Below, piece by piece: positions 34,810 through 43,922 of a stretch of 64,000 nucleotides of DNA. The notes beneath the pieces are model-generated. The model worked only from the letters and a program-made list of their open reading frames with translations. It did not search any database and had not been told where the DNA came from. Both the position numbers and the translations under genes were made by a program. The DNA is taken from assembly GCA_040394635.1 (NCBI GenBank), contig JBEBRW010000001.1, positions 62,001 through 126,000 on the forward strand. The letters are read 5' to 3'. Within the stretch, counting starts at the first letter, position 1, and the number at the start of each line of letters is the position of its first letter. This DNA comes from UBA5239 sp040394635. Its GTDB lineage: Bacteria; Verrucomicrobiota; Lentisphaeria; Victivallales; Victivallaceae.

Positions 34810-36372
34810 ATGAAAAAGCTCTGCAGTATTTTGTGCGTAGTCACGCTGGCAATTGCCGGGGTCTCGGCGCTGGACGACCCGAAACCCGCGCCCAAACCCG
34901 CAGTGGACAAGGTTCGTGAATTGCGGAAAACCGTTGATTTCAACCATGCCGTACGCGCTTATTCGATGGTGGATTTCAGTCGCGATGCCTTTAGCGGCAA
35001 TGTGGAAAAAGTACTGGTTAACGGAAAAGAAAATCGATATTACCGGAGCGGCGTCACCATTTCCCTGCGCCCGGAACAGGGCTGGCGCGAGGGCTTGAAT
35101 GAAGTGGCGGTGCGGGCAAACGGGCAGAATTACACGATGCATGTATCGCATTACAAGTATATTCCGACGATCGGCGACTACAGCAATGAAATTTCCCTGC
35201 TGAATGGAAAACCGTTTACGCCGCTGGCGATTTTCGCCGTCGACATCCGGCAGGTCAAAGACGCGGCGGAATTCGGCTTCAATGTCTTCCACAATTACAC
35301 GATGACCCGGCAGGAGGACAAATACCCGATGCAGGAATTCCTCGATACGGTTCATTCCGTCAACGGTTATGCGATGATTCATTTGCAGCATCTGCGGATT
35401 GCCGCCTCCGACTACAAGCCGGTGATGGAGCGCGTGGTGAAATATATGAACCATCCTGCAACTTACTGGTGGTACCTCTTCGACGAGCCGGGCATTTTCG
35501 GGGTGGACGTCGAGCAACTGACTTTTTTCAACGACATGATCCGCAAACTCGACCCCTACCATAATGTGGTCAGTTCCAGCTGGTATCAGGGCCGGTTCCA
35601 GGACAGTGTGGATGTGGATATTCCCCAGTGGTACCATGGCTACGCCTCCGGCATGGCGAAAACTTCGGTCGAGTACCGCAAAGATGCCGCCGGGCAATGG
35701 CACAACATGCAGTACCTGCCGATTCTGAATACCCATGATTCCGCATTCGGCATCGAAAGCCAGGGCTCGCTGAACCCCGATTCGTTCTACGCTGAAGAAG
35801 TCAACGGCAAAAAGCGCGGTGATTACCCGAAAGATTCCCCGGAATACAAGGATGCCGAACAGCGTGCCTTGAGCGTGGTAAACAATCCCGACAACCCGTT
35901 CAAAAAACCGACCGCGACCTATCCGGGCTCCATCGAACGGATGCGCGGGCAAGTAGCGGTCAGTATTCTCAGCAGCGCCAATGGTTTGATCTACTGGCTT
36001 TACAGCGATCAGAAGTTGAATCCCCGCTGGGGAATCTATACGGTTTTCAACCCGCAGAAAAACCGCGCCGAGTTCACCAGGACCATGCAGGAAGTCAAGG
36101 CGTTTGCCCCATATTTCAATGGTTTTACCCATGGGGCACAGTTGAAGCGCGAGGGGAATATCTGGTATGGGTTCAAACAGATGGACGGCAAAAGCATCCT
36201 GATTGTTGTGAACGTAACCGACCAGCCGGTTTCCGGCAAACTGGAACTGCCGGGGGCGCCGGCTACGCTTTATCGCGACAACGAGGTTCCGGTGCAATTA
36301 AACGGTGGAAAACTCGATTATTCCCTGGCCCCGGATGAAGGGCGCTTCTATTGTTCGGAAATCCTGCCATGA
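34810..36372 (+). CDS. Secreted TIM-barrel glycosidase-like protein
   Basis: 520 residues with signal peptide MKKLCSILCVVTLAIAGVSAL. A beta-sandwich (~30-115) precedes a glycosidase-like barrel (SLLNGKPFTPLAIFAV near 125, AEFGFNVFHNYTM, YWWYLFDEPGIFG near 215-230 with a candidate acid/base Glu, GLIYWLYSDQKLNPRWG). A C-terminal beta domain closes it. AAGGGAAAG upstream supports the ATG at 34810; a longer frame overlaps the transporter and is rejected. The fold is like the 8836-11241 protein. Specificity unknown; operon context points to the same glycan as the fucosidases and PL8 enzyme. Confidence 0.7.
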   Translation: MKKLCSILCVVTLAIAGVSALDDPKPAPKPAVDKVRELRKTVDFNHAVRAYSMVDFSRDAFSGNVEKVLVNGKENRYYRSGVTISLRPEQGWREGLNEVAVRANGQNYTMHVSHYKYIPTIGDYSNEISLLNGKPFTPLAIFAVDIRQVKDAAEFGFNVFHNYTMTRQEDKYPMQEFLDTVHSVNGYAMIHLQHLRIAASDYKPVMERVVKYMNHPATYWWYLFDEPGIFGVDVEQLTFFNDMIRKLDPYHNVVSSSWYQGRFQDSVDVDIPQWYHGYASGMAKTSVEYRKDAAGQWHNMQYLPILNTHDSAFGIESQGSLNPDSFYAEEVNGKKRGDYPKDSPEYKDAEQRALSVVNNPDNPFKKPTATYPGSIERMRGQVAVSILSSANGLIYWLYSDQKLNPRWGIYTVFNPQKNRAEFTRTMQEVKAFAPYFNGFTHGAQLKREGNIWYGFKQMDGKSILIVVNVTDQPVSGKLELPGAPATLYRDNEVPVQLNGGKLDYSLAPDEGRFYCSEILP

Positions 36373-36411
36373 GCATTTGAAATTTTGCAGTTCCGCAATA
36401 TATTTCCTAAA

Positions 36412-37236
36412 ATGGCGGGGCTAATGGAAAAAGATACACAACAACGGAACCACGAAGTAGTCTCGCTGGTTCCTTTTCCTTTGGATATTCTGTTTCTCCG
36501 ACGGGATGTCATCAAGAATTGGAACCTTACGACGACCGACCTGAAAATGCCCTACTGGCGTATTTACCGCCCTTATAATTCATATGGTTTCATTCATTAT
36601 AACGACCAGGTCATAAACCTGAAAGCCGGCAGCGTGTATCTCATTGCCCCGAATACCCCCTTTGTTTCCCGCACCCGGGGCGGCCTGCTCGAAAAGCTTT
36701 ATGCGCATTTCACGTTGGGCGGCCCCTACGCGGATTGCATGGATTTCATCCAGGAACTGCCGGATAATCCGCCACTGCTGGATATGCTCGAACAGATGAG
36801 CGAAAGTCTTCTGGAGCGCAAATACGACGACCGGCTAATCCTGCTGACGACGGCCGCCATAAACCTGGCTGTGTCGCTGCTCCCTCCGGAGCACCTCGAA
36901 CAGCACCGGAACATTGAATTCCAGTTATTGTCCGTGTACCATATGATCAAAAAGAATCCGGCCCAGAATTACAGCAATAAGAAGTTGGCCTCGATCGCAC
37001 ATATGAGTCTGTGTACTTTTATCAAAAAGTTTTATAACAGCTTCGGGGTTACGCCGCAGCATTTTCTGCTGGAGCAGAAGGTGGATATGGCGGCGCTGCT
37101 GTTATTGCAGAGCGATGAGACCATTTCGGATATCGCGGAAAGCTGCGGGTTCTGCAACCGCTATTATTTCACCCGGATTTTCACCAAGTACCGCGGTATT
37201 TCGCCGGCAGCTTTCCGCAAAACGGATCATTTGTAG
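36412..37236 (+). CDS. AraC-family transcriptional regulator
   Basis: 274 residues. The N-terminal ~130 residues form a cupin-like sensor (PYWRIYRPYNSYGFIHYNDQ, LKAGSVYLIAPNTPF). The C-terminal ~95 contain both AraC helix-turn-helix motifs (NKKLASIAHMSLCTFIKKFY and TISDIAESCGFCNRYYFTRIF). AraC proteins usually activate catabolic genes by binding next to the -35 box. It is the third gene of its operon and lies among three promoters with an identical putative activator element, making it the best candidate to bind them. The start is uncertain: ATG 36412 or 36424. Its end overlaps the convergent PL8 gene by ten bases. Confidence 0.85.
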   Translation: MAGLMEKDTQQRNHEVVSLVPFPLDILFLRRDVIKNWNLTTTDLKMPYWRIYRPYNSYGFIHYNDQVINLKAGSVYLIAPNTPFVSRTRGGLLEKLYAHFTLGGPYADCMDFIQELPDNPPLLDMLEQMSESLLERKYDDRLILLTTAAINLAVSLLPPEHLEQHRNIEFQLLSVYHMIKKNPAQNYSNKKLASIAHMSLCTFIKKFYNSFGVTPQHFLLEQKVDMAALLLLQSDETISDIAESCGFCNRYYFTRIFTKYRGISPAAFRKTDHL

Positions 37237-39506
37237 TCGTTTGTGATCGAAGCGCCCAGCCGTTCGCCGGCCGGGAGCTGTACCGTATAGCTTTTATCCT
37301 TGATCCGGACGGTGATCGAGTTCAGATCCTGATTCATCTTGCCGTCCGCCACCGAGATTTCGACCTTGCCGTCAAGGAACCGGATCACCAGCGCGCAGGG
37401 TGCCGACACGGAGATTTCACCATGCGCGGACTCGATCACCGCCGAGCTCTCATAAAATACCGCGCTCACGGTATCATTCAGCTCTGCGGCCTGCGCCTGA
37501 GTCGTGTTGGCGAGGACTTTCGGCAGCGCCGCCGGAACTTCGCCGCCACAGGCGACCATATAGGCATAAGAAGCGCCGGAAACTTCACGACCATGATCGA
37601 TCCACATGCTGAAGATATCCATTTCGCTCTCGGTCACATTCTTATTGGCCTGGCTCAACTTGCGCCATTCGGTCATTCGTTTTTCGGACTTGAAAACGGC
37701 CTTGCCATTCATGTCGCCATACAGGAAACCGTTGTTGCCGACCCAGTCGATATCATGCGCCCGGGTGACCTTGTTGTCGCCCTTTTTCAGGGTTTGTTCA
37801 ATGGTGGTGAAAATATTGCCGTCATACTCCGGGGCGAGATTTTCGATGCCCGCTCCCAGTGCCAGCAGCAGATCACCGAAGAAGAAATAACTCTTGTATG
37901 CACGAACTTTCAGGATTTCCGGGTTCTCCTCGTTTCTCGAAGGCTTTTCGATGACCGAATCGTTCACTTTGTCGAAGATGAACCCGGCGGCGGAATCCTG
38001 ATTCGACGCTACGGCACCGGCTGCAAAATCGCCCTGGCTGCCATAGCCGAGCCAGTTCTCAATCGGATTGAGCTTCTTCGTCTGCCGCTCCGTGGTGCCG
38101 GGCAGCATGGTCTGCACGGAAGCGCCCAGCGCCAGCGAACTCTCGCCGCCGTCGCGCTCAAAAATAGTCTGTCCGTCACAGGTATAAAGATTGTAACCGT
38201 TGGCTCCGCCGTGATAGCTCTCCAGCCCGTTGCTGCGATTGCTCACCATGTTGATGAAAACATAATAATCGGGGTTTTTCCGAATCAAATCGTCGTTATT
38301 GAAAAAGTAGCGGGTGCCATGGTATTGTCCTGTCGGGAAGTTCAGCATAAAAAGATTTTTAGCATTGGCTTCTTTGCGGAACTGATCCATCTCCGATAAT
38401 TGATCCTTGGACAGAATACCGCGAAAGTTCCAGTTCAGGTTCTCGGCCAGCGACAGGGATGGAATCGTCCGTTTGGCGGCGTAATCCGGGCGGGCGTTGC
38501 CGCGTTCGAGCACCGGCGGGATGGTGCCTTTGTAAAAATAGAACGAGGAACCGCGCAGGAACTCGAAGATCGTCTCCATCACCGCAGAGTCCGCGCCGGA
38601 GGCCCAGGGGGTATTTTTGAAGCGGGAAATGATATTCAGCGAGCCATTGGTGCCGTGAATCGGATAGCCCCAGATCAGGCACTGCTTGCCGTGTCCCCAG
38701 CCGGCGCCGTCCGCGGTGAATCCCTCCACCCAGAATGCGGAGTCATAGGTATTCTGCGAAACCACCGAAATGCTTTTGTTGGCCACTTCACTGAGGACGT
38801 CCAGCATTTCCGGCGAAGAATTGACGATGGATGATTCAAAAAGCGGACGGTAGGCCGTGGCGTTACCCCCCACCCACCAGACATGCTTGCGGAAACGCTC
38901 GACGCTGATGATATTTTCCTGAGTCGCGTCATTGCGGACCGGCTGGCTCCAAGCTTGAAATGAAATCTTCTGCAGGATGTCGGCCACCTCAGGGTATTTG
39001 CCGGAATCCATATCGTCCAGCATGGTCAGATAGACCCACGCGGCGCCGGTCGGAATCGCGAAACAGGACGCATGAAACCGCCCGGTTTTGATCGTTTCCC
39101 CGCGGTCCAATTCGATCTTGCCGTACCGCACGACCGCTTTATACAGTTTATCTTTTTCGCTTGCCGCGATCTTGCCGTCGCGAATATCCAAAGCCATGAC
39201 TTTGAGCCGGTTAAAAACATCGGTCAGCATATGCATGATCGGATTCTGTATCACATAAGTATCCGCTTTGGCACTGCCCCATTGATTGAGCCAGTAGTTT
39301 TTCTCCAGCTCCCGGTATTGGGCGAAAGAACCGTCTTTACCAAGCATGGAAGCGGTCTCGGCTCCGAGGTTCTTTTCTTCGTCGCGCAGCCACGGCGTCT
39401 TGGCTGAATATTCTTTTCTCAGTTTCACAATGGCGTCATCTTTGCTCGAAGCCTGCGCGGCCACGGCAAAGCCCAGGCATAACATCAGGGTAATTATTTT
39501 TTTCAT
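37227..39506 (-). CDS. Polysaccharide lyase family 8 (chondroitin AC / hyaluronate lyase-like), secreted
   Basis: 759 residues with a signal peptide (MKKIITLMLCLGFAVAAQAS). A helical toroid (~25-360) is followed by beta-sandwich domains (~370-759). PL8 catalytic residues can be aligned: Asn215 (WWVGGNATAYR), His272 and Tyr281 (ADGAGWGHGKQCLIWGYPIHG). The nine-residue His-Tyr spacing is that of chondroitin AC lyase. It should split uronic-acid-containing polysaccharides such as hyaluronan or chondroitin by beta-elimination; xanthan lyases share the family. GGAG five bases upstream supports the start. It follows the GH95-like gene by 11 bases. Confidence 0.85.
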   Translation of the reverse strand: MKKIITLMLCLGFAVAAQASSKDDAIVKLRKEYSAKTPWLRDEEKNLGAETASMLGKDGSFAQYRELEKNYWLNQWGSAKADTYVIQNPIMHMLTDVFNRLKVMALDIRDGKIAASEKDKLYKAVVRYGKIELDRGETIKTGRFHASCFAIPTGAAWVYLTMLDDMDSGKYPEVADILQKISFQAWSQPVRNDATQENIISVERFRKHVWWVGGNATAYRPLFESSIVNSSPEMLDVLSEVANKSISVVSQNTYDSAFWVEGFTADGAGWGHGKQCLIWGYPIHGTNGSLNIISRFKNTPWASGADSAVMETIFEFLRGSSFYFYKGTIPPVLERGNARPDYAAKRTIPSLSLAENLNWNFRGILSKDQLSEMDQFRKEANAKNLFMLNFPTGQYHGTRYFFNNDDLIRKNPDYYVFINMVSNRSNGLESYHGGANGYNLYTCDGQTIFERDGGESSLALGASVQTMLPGTTERQTKKLNPIENWLGYGSQGDFAAGAVASNQDSAAGFIFDKVNDSVIEKPSRNEENPEILKVRAYKSYFFFGDLLLALGAGIENLAPEYDGNIFTTIEQTLKKGDNKVTRAHDIDWVGNNGFLYGDMNGKAVFKSEKRMTEWRKLSQANKNVTESEMDIFSMWIDHGREVSGASYAYMVACGGEVPAALPKVLANTTQAQAAELNDTVSAVFYESSAVIESAHGEISVSAPCALVIRFLDGKVEISVADGKMNQDLNSITVRIKDKSYTVQLPAGERLGASITNDYK

Positions 39507-39517
39507 ATCTTCTCCTA

Positions 39518-41698
39518 TTAATTATTAATCATTTCTTTCATTTCGCTCATAAAACTGATGACTCCTTTGTATTCCCTGATCCACCGCCATGGTTCGTTCG
39601 GACGGAGGTGGATGGACTGCTCCGGGATACCGGGGGCGACCAGCCTGATGTTCTGTGCCGTTTCCGCGTCCAGCTCAAGCTTGAACAACACGCCGCGGCG
39701 CAGTTCCGCGGAAACCCGGATATTGCTTTCGGCCCGCAGGTTTTCAAACGCCACCCGCGTCCACTCCGCCGGCAGCGCCGGAAATATCCGGATGATATTG
39801 CCGGACGATTGCAGCAGCATCTCGTGCATAGCCTGCATGGCGGCAAAATTGCCCTCCAGTGTAAACGGACGGTATTTAAACGCGGAGTCGCCCAGATTTT
39901 TGAAATCCCCGTTGAGGTGGAAACCGTTCGGGCTGACAAACGCATTCAGGTAAAGTTTCAACAACCGCAGCGAGCGGTCACCATAATGGCACCACGCATT
40001 GAGCGCGGCCATCCAGCCAAAGCTGTATCCGACCCAGAAACCGGTCCCCAGTTCATCAATCAGGTGCAGCGAATTATCGATCGCAGCTGCATGCTCGCCG
40101 GTATTCAACAGTTTGAGCGGATATATGGCCATCAGGTGCGAATGGTGCCGATGCGATTCCTGCAGGATTTCATCGGGCGAGATCATCAGCCCTTTTTGAG
40201 GATCAATACTCAAAGGCGGCAGATGCTTCAATTCCCGCTGCCACCTCCTCACCGCTTTGAGATCGCCGGCGGCTTCGCTCAACAGGATCATATCCTGGAA
40301 AAGCCGGATCAGCAGCGACAAGTCGTAATTTGAATTCGGCGTCAGAAATGCTTCCGCTTTTTCATCATGAATTTCAGGTGAAGTCGAATACGGCAGATAA
40401 TAAAATCCATCGTCCCTTTTCTCCAACAGTTGCAGGATGAATTCGGCCACTCCTCCGACAAACGGCAGCGCCTGTTCCCGCAGAAATTCACCATCGCGCG
40501 TATAGCGCCAGTGATCCGTGAACATACTGGCCAGCCAGGCGCCACTGGTCGGCGAAAATGAATATTGCGGCCACCCTCCCAGCGCCTGCCCGGCCAGCGA
40601 GGTAACTCCGGGCACGGCAATTCCATTGCAGCCGAAAAAATCCCGGGCGTATTGCCGGAAAACTTCAATCCGTTCCGTCAGGTAATCGAGGAAACTTTTC
40701 CCGCAATCATAATCGCCGCTGGTCAGGTAGGCGATATAGCTGAATTCCGTATTCAGGTCATGGTGGAAATCCCCTCGCCATGGCGGCAGTGCACCGTTGT
40801 CCGCGGTCCAGACGCCCTGCAGCGGCATCGGCGGCGCTCCTGCTCTTGAGCTGGAACCAAAGAAATAACGGCAGAGTTCATAGTGCTGCTGGAGATCCGT
40901 ATCCGGCAGATTGATCCGGGAGCGGTTCCAGAATTCACGCCACCATCTGCGGTGCTCCAGAAATGCATTTTCGAAGGCGGGGTGCGTTGCCGTTTTTGCT
41001 TTTTTCAGTTCCGTTTCCAGAGCTTTCAAGGTTTTCCGGCGCACAATTTTTATGACATATTCTCCGGCATCGTATTCGGTCAGAAAAACAGCATAACAAA
41101 GATTGGTGGTACAGGGCTGAAAATAGTACCGGGTATTGCCGCTGACACCGGATTTCCCCGGCGGATAACCCAGCGAACCGACACTGGTCACTGTTCCGGC
41201 AGCCTCGACCAGTTTCGCCTCGCCCTGATAATCGGGCGGAACGATCCTGATCGATTTCACCGGGATATTGATTTTCAGGTAAATCTCATCGCGGAGAGCA
41301 TGGCAGAATGCAGCCAGCAGCAAAGCATTGTCCTCGTTGCAGAGATATCCCTGTGCCTTGGTCAAATCCAGCCCGAAATAACCATTATCAACCGGCCCAT
41401 CCGGCACGATTTCGATTCTGCCGGTAGGCAGCTTGGTGGCGGGAATGGAACTTGAAAGATCGCATAACTTACGGCAAAGCGCATAATCGCCGCTCCGGGC
41501 CGCTTCGATAATGCTTTGGTGGTTCCAGTGCGGGTCATCATATACATCGCCCGTCCGTTCATCCCACAGGTCGGCCCGGTCCAGCGACAGGCGAATTTGC
41601 TTCGCATCTCCCCAGAGGAGCACTCCGTTGCGGCCATTGCCCAGGGGAATGGCTTCGTCCCATCGCTGAATCGGTAGCGGTATTTTCAAGTTCTTCAT
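39518..41698 (-). CDS. GH95-like alpha-L-fucosidase family protein
   Basis: 726 residues without a signal peptide. The N-terminal beta-domain (WDEAIPLGNGRNGVLLWGD, LSLDRADLWDERTG) and the (alpha/alpha)6 barrel with MPLQGVWTADNG, WRGDFHHDLNTEFSYIAY and ESHRHHSHLMAIYPL match GH95-type enzymes (1,2-alpha-L-fucosidases and L-galactosidases). GAGG just before the ATG supports the start. It lies between the pseudopilin and the PL8 lyase. It probably trims fucose from imported fragments; sequence drift in the barrel motifs leaves the exact sugar open. Confidence 0.75.
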   Translation of the reverse strand: MKNLKIPLPIQRWDEAIPLGNGRNGVLLWGDAKQIRLSLDRADLWDERTGDVYDDPHWNHQSIIEAARSGDYALCRKLCDLSSSIPATKLPTGRIEIVPDGPVDNGYFGLDLTKAQGYLCNEDNALLLAAFCHALRDEIYLKINIPVKSIRIVPPDYQGEAKLVEAAGTVTSVGSLGYPPGKSGVSGNTRYYFQPCTTNLCYAVFLTEYDAGEYVIKIVRRKTLKALETELKKAKTATHPAFENAFLEHRRWWREFWNRSRINLPDTDLQQHYELCRYFFGSSSRAGAPPMPLQGVWTADNGALPPWRGDFHHDLNTEFSYIAYLTSGDYDCGKSFLDYLTERIEVFRQYARDFFGCNGIAVPGVTSLAGQALGGWPQYSFSPTSGAWLASMFTDHWRYTRDGEFLREQALPFVGGVAEFILQLLEKRDDGFYYLPYSTSPEIHDEKAEAFLTPNSNYDLSLLIRLFQDMILLSEAAGDLKAVRRWQRELKHLPPLSIDPQKGLMISPDEILQESHRHHSHLMAIYPLKLLNTGEHAAAIDNSLHLIDELGTGFWVGYSFGWMAALNAWCHYGDRSLRLLKLYLNAFVSPNGFHLNGDFKNLGDSAFKYRPFTLEGNFAAMQAMHEMLLQSSGNIIRIFPALPAEWTRVAFENLRAESNIRVSAELRRGVLFKLELDAETAQNIRLVAPGIPEQSIHLRPNEPWRWIREYKGVISFMSEMKEMINN

Positions 41699-41719
41699 AT
41701 CCTCAGGCTCTCGATAAAA

Positions 41720-42448
41720 TTAATTGGACCATATCCCGGTGCCGGCTTTATAACCCGCAGGAATAATCCAGCCGCCGGCCACACTCTGTTCTTCCAGATC
41801 AGTGGAAACGTAACGCGGAATCTTAACTTCCTGAATCATTTTCCCGATCGTCATCGCAGATGCATGGCCGTCAAGGAAAATAACATTGCTCTGATTACCG
41901 TGCCCCAAGGCGAATTGCCCCACATTGCTGTCCTTATTCCCGCTCATGACCGGAAAGTTTCCCCAGAGATCATTATAGGCTTCGCCGAGCAGAAGCATCA
42001 CGGTGGGTTGTTTATAACGCGACATGGGAACCACGCCGCTGCTGTGGTGGATGGCTGGAAGCGCATAAGTATCTGCGACATCCGCGTTGGAAGTAGTGGC
42101 AAGTACGGAAGGACAGACCGCGATCTTTTTCGCCAGAGTGTTACACTCGGAATCCGTGGCGCTGGTGAATCCGGAAACCCCGTCCTTGTGGTACAAATAG
42201 AACCACGCCTGGTTCCACGAAGCGATGCCTTTATGCGAGCGGAGCTGTCCGTTATACTCATCCATATAGCCGATCAACATCAGCGACAACTGTTTCTCTT
42301 TGTTCAGGCAGTCGATGGAACGTGCTTTATCGCGAGCCCTGTTCAGTGCCGGCAGCAGCATCGCCGCCAGGATTGCGATGATCGCGATCACTACCAGGAG
42401 TTCAATCAGGGTAAAATTCATACAATGCTTAAAATTTTTCTTGTTCAT
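41720..42448 (-). CDS. Type II secretion-like pseudopilin, DUF1559 / H-X9-DG class (copy 4)
   Basis: 242 residues. The leader MNKKNFKHCMN is followed by FTLIELLVVIAIIAILAAMLLPALNRAR. An exact H-x9-DG motif (HGNQSNVIFLDG) lies near residue 180. The position before Phe is Asn. GAGAG six bases before the ATG supports the start. It heads the operon with the GH95-like and PL8 genes. Unlike the other three copies there is no regulator directly upstream; instead the promoter carries the shared AraC-type element. Confidence 0.85.
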   Translation of the reverse strand: MNKKNFKHCMNFTLIELLVVIAIIAILAAMLLPALNRARDKARSIDCLNKEKQLSLMLIGYMDEYNGQLRSHKGIASWNQAWFYLYHKDGVSGFTSATDSECNTLAKKIAVCPSVLATTSNADVADTYALPAIHHSSGVVPMSRYKQPTVMLLLGEAYNDLWGNFPVMSGNKDSNVGQFALGHGNQSNVIFLDGHASAMTIGKMIQEVKIPRYVSTDLEEQSVAGGWIIPAGYKAGTGIWSN

Positions 42449-42501
42449 TTTTATCTCTCGTTATGGTTTGGCCCGAAATCCGGATTCATTTTCTGTTTAT
42501 A

Positions 42502-42556
42502 ATTATACTTCCGATCACCGAAAAAGGAAATACACGAAATCAATCATTTTGTATCT
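42502..42556 (-). promoter_or_regulatory. Shared regulon promoter element, copy A (pseudopilin / GH95 / PL8 operon)
   Basis: On the minus strand: AGATACAAA (42548-42556), 11 bases, CGTGTA (42531-42536), 23 bases, TATAAT (42502-42507). The wider match to copy C includes CAGATACAAA and GAAGTATAAT. The -35 region is poor, as expected for an activated promoter. Confidence 0.72.
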
Positions 42557-42608
42557 GATAATTGATTTCTTACTATCTTTCGAGCTCCGCTTATATCTTT
42601 TCGTATGA

Positions 42609-43913
42609 TTATTTTTTCAAAAAAAGCTCAATGACGGGCACCTCGAAGTCCGGTCTGGAGACCGGCAATTCAAGTGTAATGGCGCTCTTCGGCGCGCGTT
42701 CGGTCATATTCCCCACCTCAACAGTCATATCGCGAAACGCAATCTCACTGGCGTCGTTCAACAGTTGAGCATATTCCACCCGCCCGGCCAGCCCGGGGAG
42801 ATGAATGAATTTGAACGGCCATTCAAACATGCACAGGTAAAGACATCCGGTCTCCGGGTTCCAGGTATAGCGCGCCCCTTCCGGTTCCGGAAAATCCTCC
42901 GGCGCCACCGTGCAGCCGCGAATCGCGCGTTCATGGTATTTCATCCATTTGCGGTAAACCTCAAGCCCGGCCAATGTTTTCGGGTCGAAATCGCCCCGTC
43001 CGGTCGGCCCGACATTCATCAGGAGATTACCACCCCGGCTGACATGCTTGACCAGCATTTCGATCAGCATTTTCGGTTCTTTCCAGGCGAGTTCGCCGCG
43101 ATTGTAGCCCCATGCCCCGGAAAAAGTCTGGCAGCCCTCCCACGGAACCAGCTCGCCCGCGTCGTCCCGGATACCATTGCTCGGAATATACTGTTCGGGT
43201 GAGCGAAAATCCCCTGCCCCTTCCAAATCCAGCCGGTCATCAATGATGACATGGCTTTGAAGCGAGCGAATCAGCTTCACCAGTTTTTCGGACTCCCAAT
43301 CGTCCCTGCCCTTGCCCACCGGCCAGCCGGGGAATTTGCCGGAGGGATAGGAGAAATCGAACCACATGACGTCGATCTTCCCGTATCCGGTCAGAAGCTC
43401 GGTGACCTGATCACGCATATATTGTGCGTATTTTTTCATGTCGCGCGAGGCATTTTGAGCCACCGCACCGGTGTCATCGCGAAGCGGATGGACACTGTCG
43501 ACGGTGAAATCCGGGTGGTGCCAGTCGATCAGCGAATAATAAAGCCCCACCCGTATTCCATGCCTGCGGAACGCCTCGCAATATTCGCGGAGCAGATCGC
43601 GCCCGAACGGCGTGTTGGTAATCTTGTAATTCGTGTGAGCGGAGTCCCAGAGGCAAAATCCCTCGTGGTGCTTGGCGGTCAACACCGCATACTGCATCCC
43701 CGCCTCCTTTGCCCGGCGCGCCCATTCGTCGGCGTCGAACAAATCCGGGTTGAAGTGATCGAAATACTTCTGATATTCCTCGTTGGAAGTCCGTTCGAAA
43801 TGGCGTACCCATTCCTGCCGCGCAGCAGCCGAATAAAGCCCGAAATGAATGAACATCCCGAAACGCGATTTCAGCCACCAGCCAAGCTCTCCATGTCCAT
43901 AATCTATCATCAT
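42609..43913 (-). CDS. Alpha-L-fucosidase, GH29
   Basis: 434 residues, a compact GH29 catalytic domain: WWLKSRFGMFIHFGLYS near 12-28, LTAKHHEGFCLWDS near 78-91, DVMWFDFSYP with nucleophile Asp186, GGNLLMNVGPTGRG. A short C-terminal beta domain follows. No signal peptide, so cytoplasmic. GGG six bases upstream supports the ATG. It starts 9 bases after the GH123-like gene and is probably co-transcribed with it. The other GH29 at 3-5 kb has a discoidin-like tail and is only distantly similar. Confidence 0.9.
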   Translation of the reverse strand: MMIDYGHGELGWWLKSRFGMFIHFGLYSAAARQEWVRHFERTSNEEYQKYFDHFNPDLFDADEWARRAKEAGMQYAVLTAKHHEGFCLWDSAHTNYKITNTPFGRDLLREYCEAFRRHGIRVGLYYSLIDWHHPDFTVDSVHPLRDDTGAVAQNASRDMKKYAQYMRDQVTELLTGYGKIDVMWFDFSYPSGKFPGWPVGKGRDDWESEKLVKLIRSLQSHVIIDDRLDLEGAGDFRSPEQYIPSNGIRDDAGELVPWEGCQTFSGAWGYNRGELAWKEPKMLIEMLVKHVSRGGNLLMNVGPTGRGDFDPKTLAGLEVYRKWMKYHERAIRGCTVAPEDFPEPEGARYTWNPETGCLYLCMFEWPFKFIHLPGLAGRVEYAQLLNDASEIAFRDMTVEVGNMTERAPKSAITLELPVSRPDFEVPVIELFLKK

Positions 43914-43922
43914 AAAAATCCC

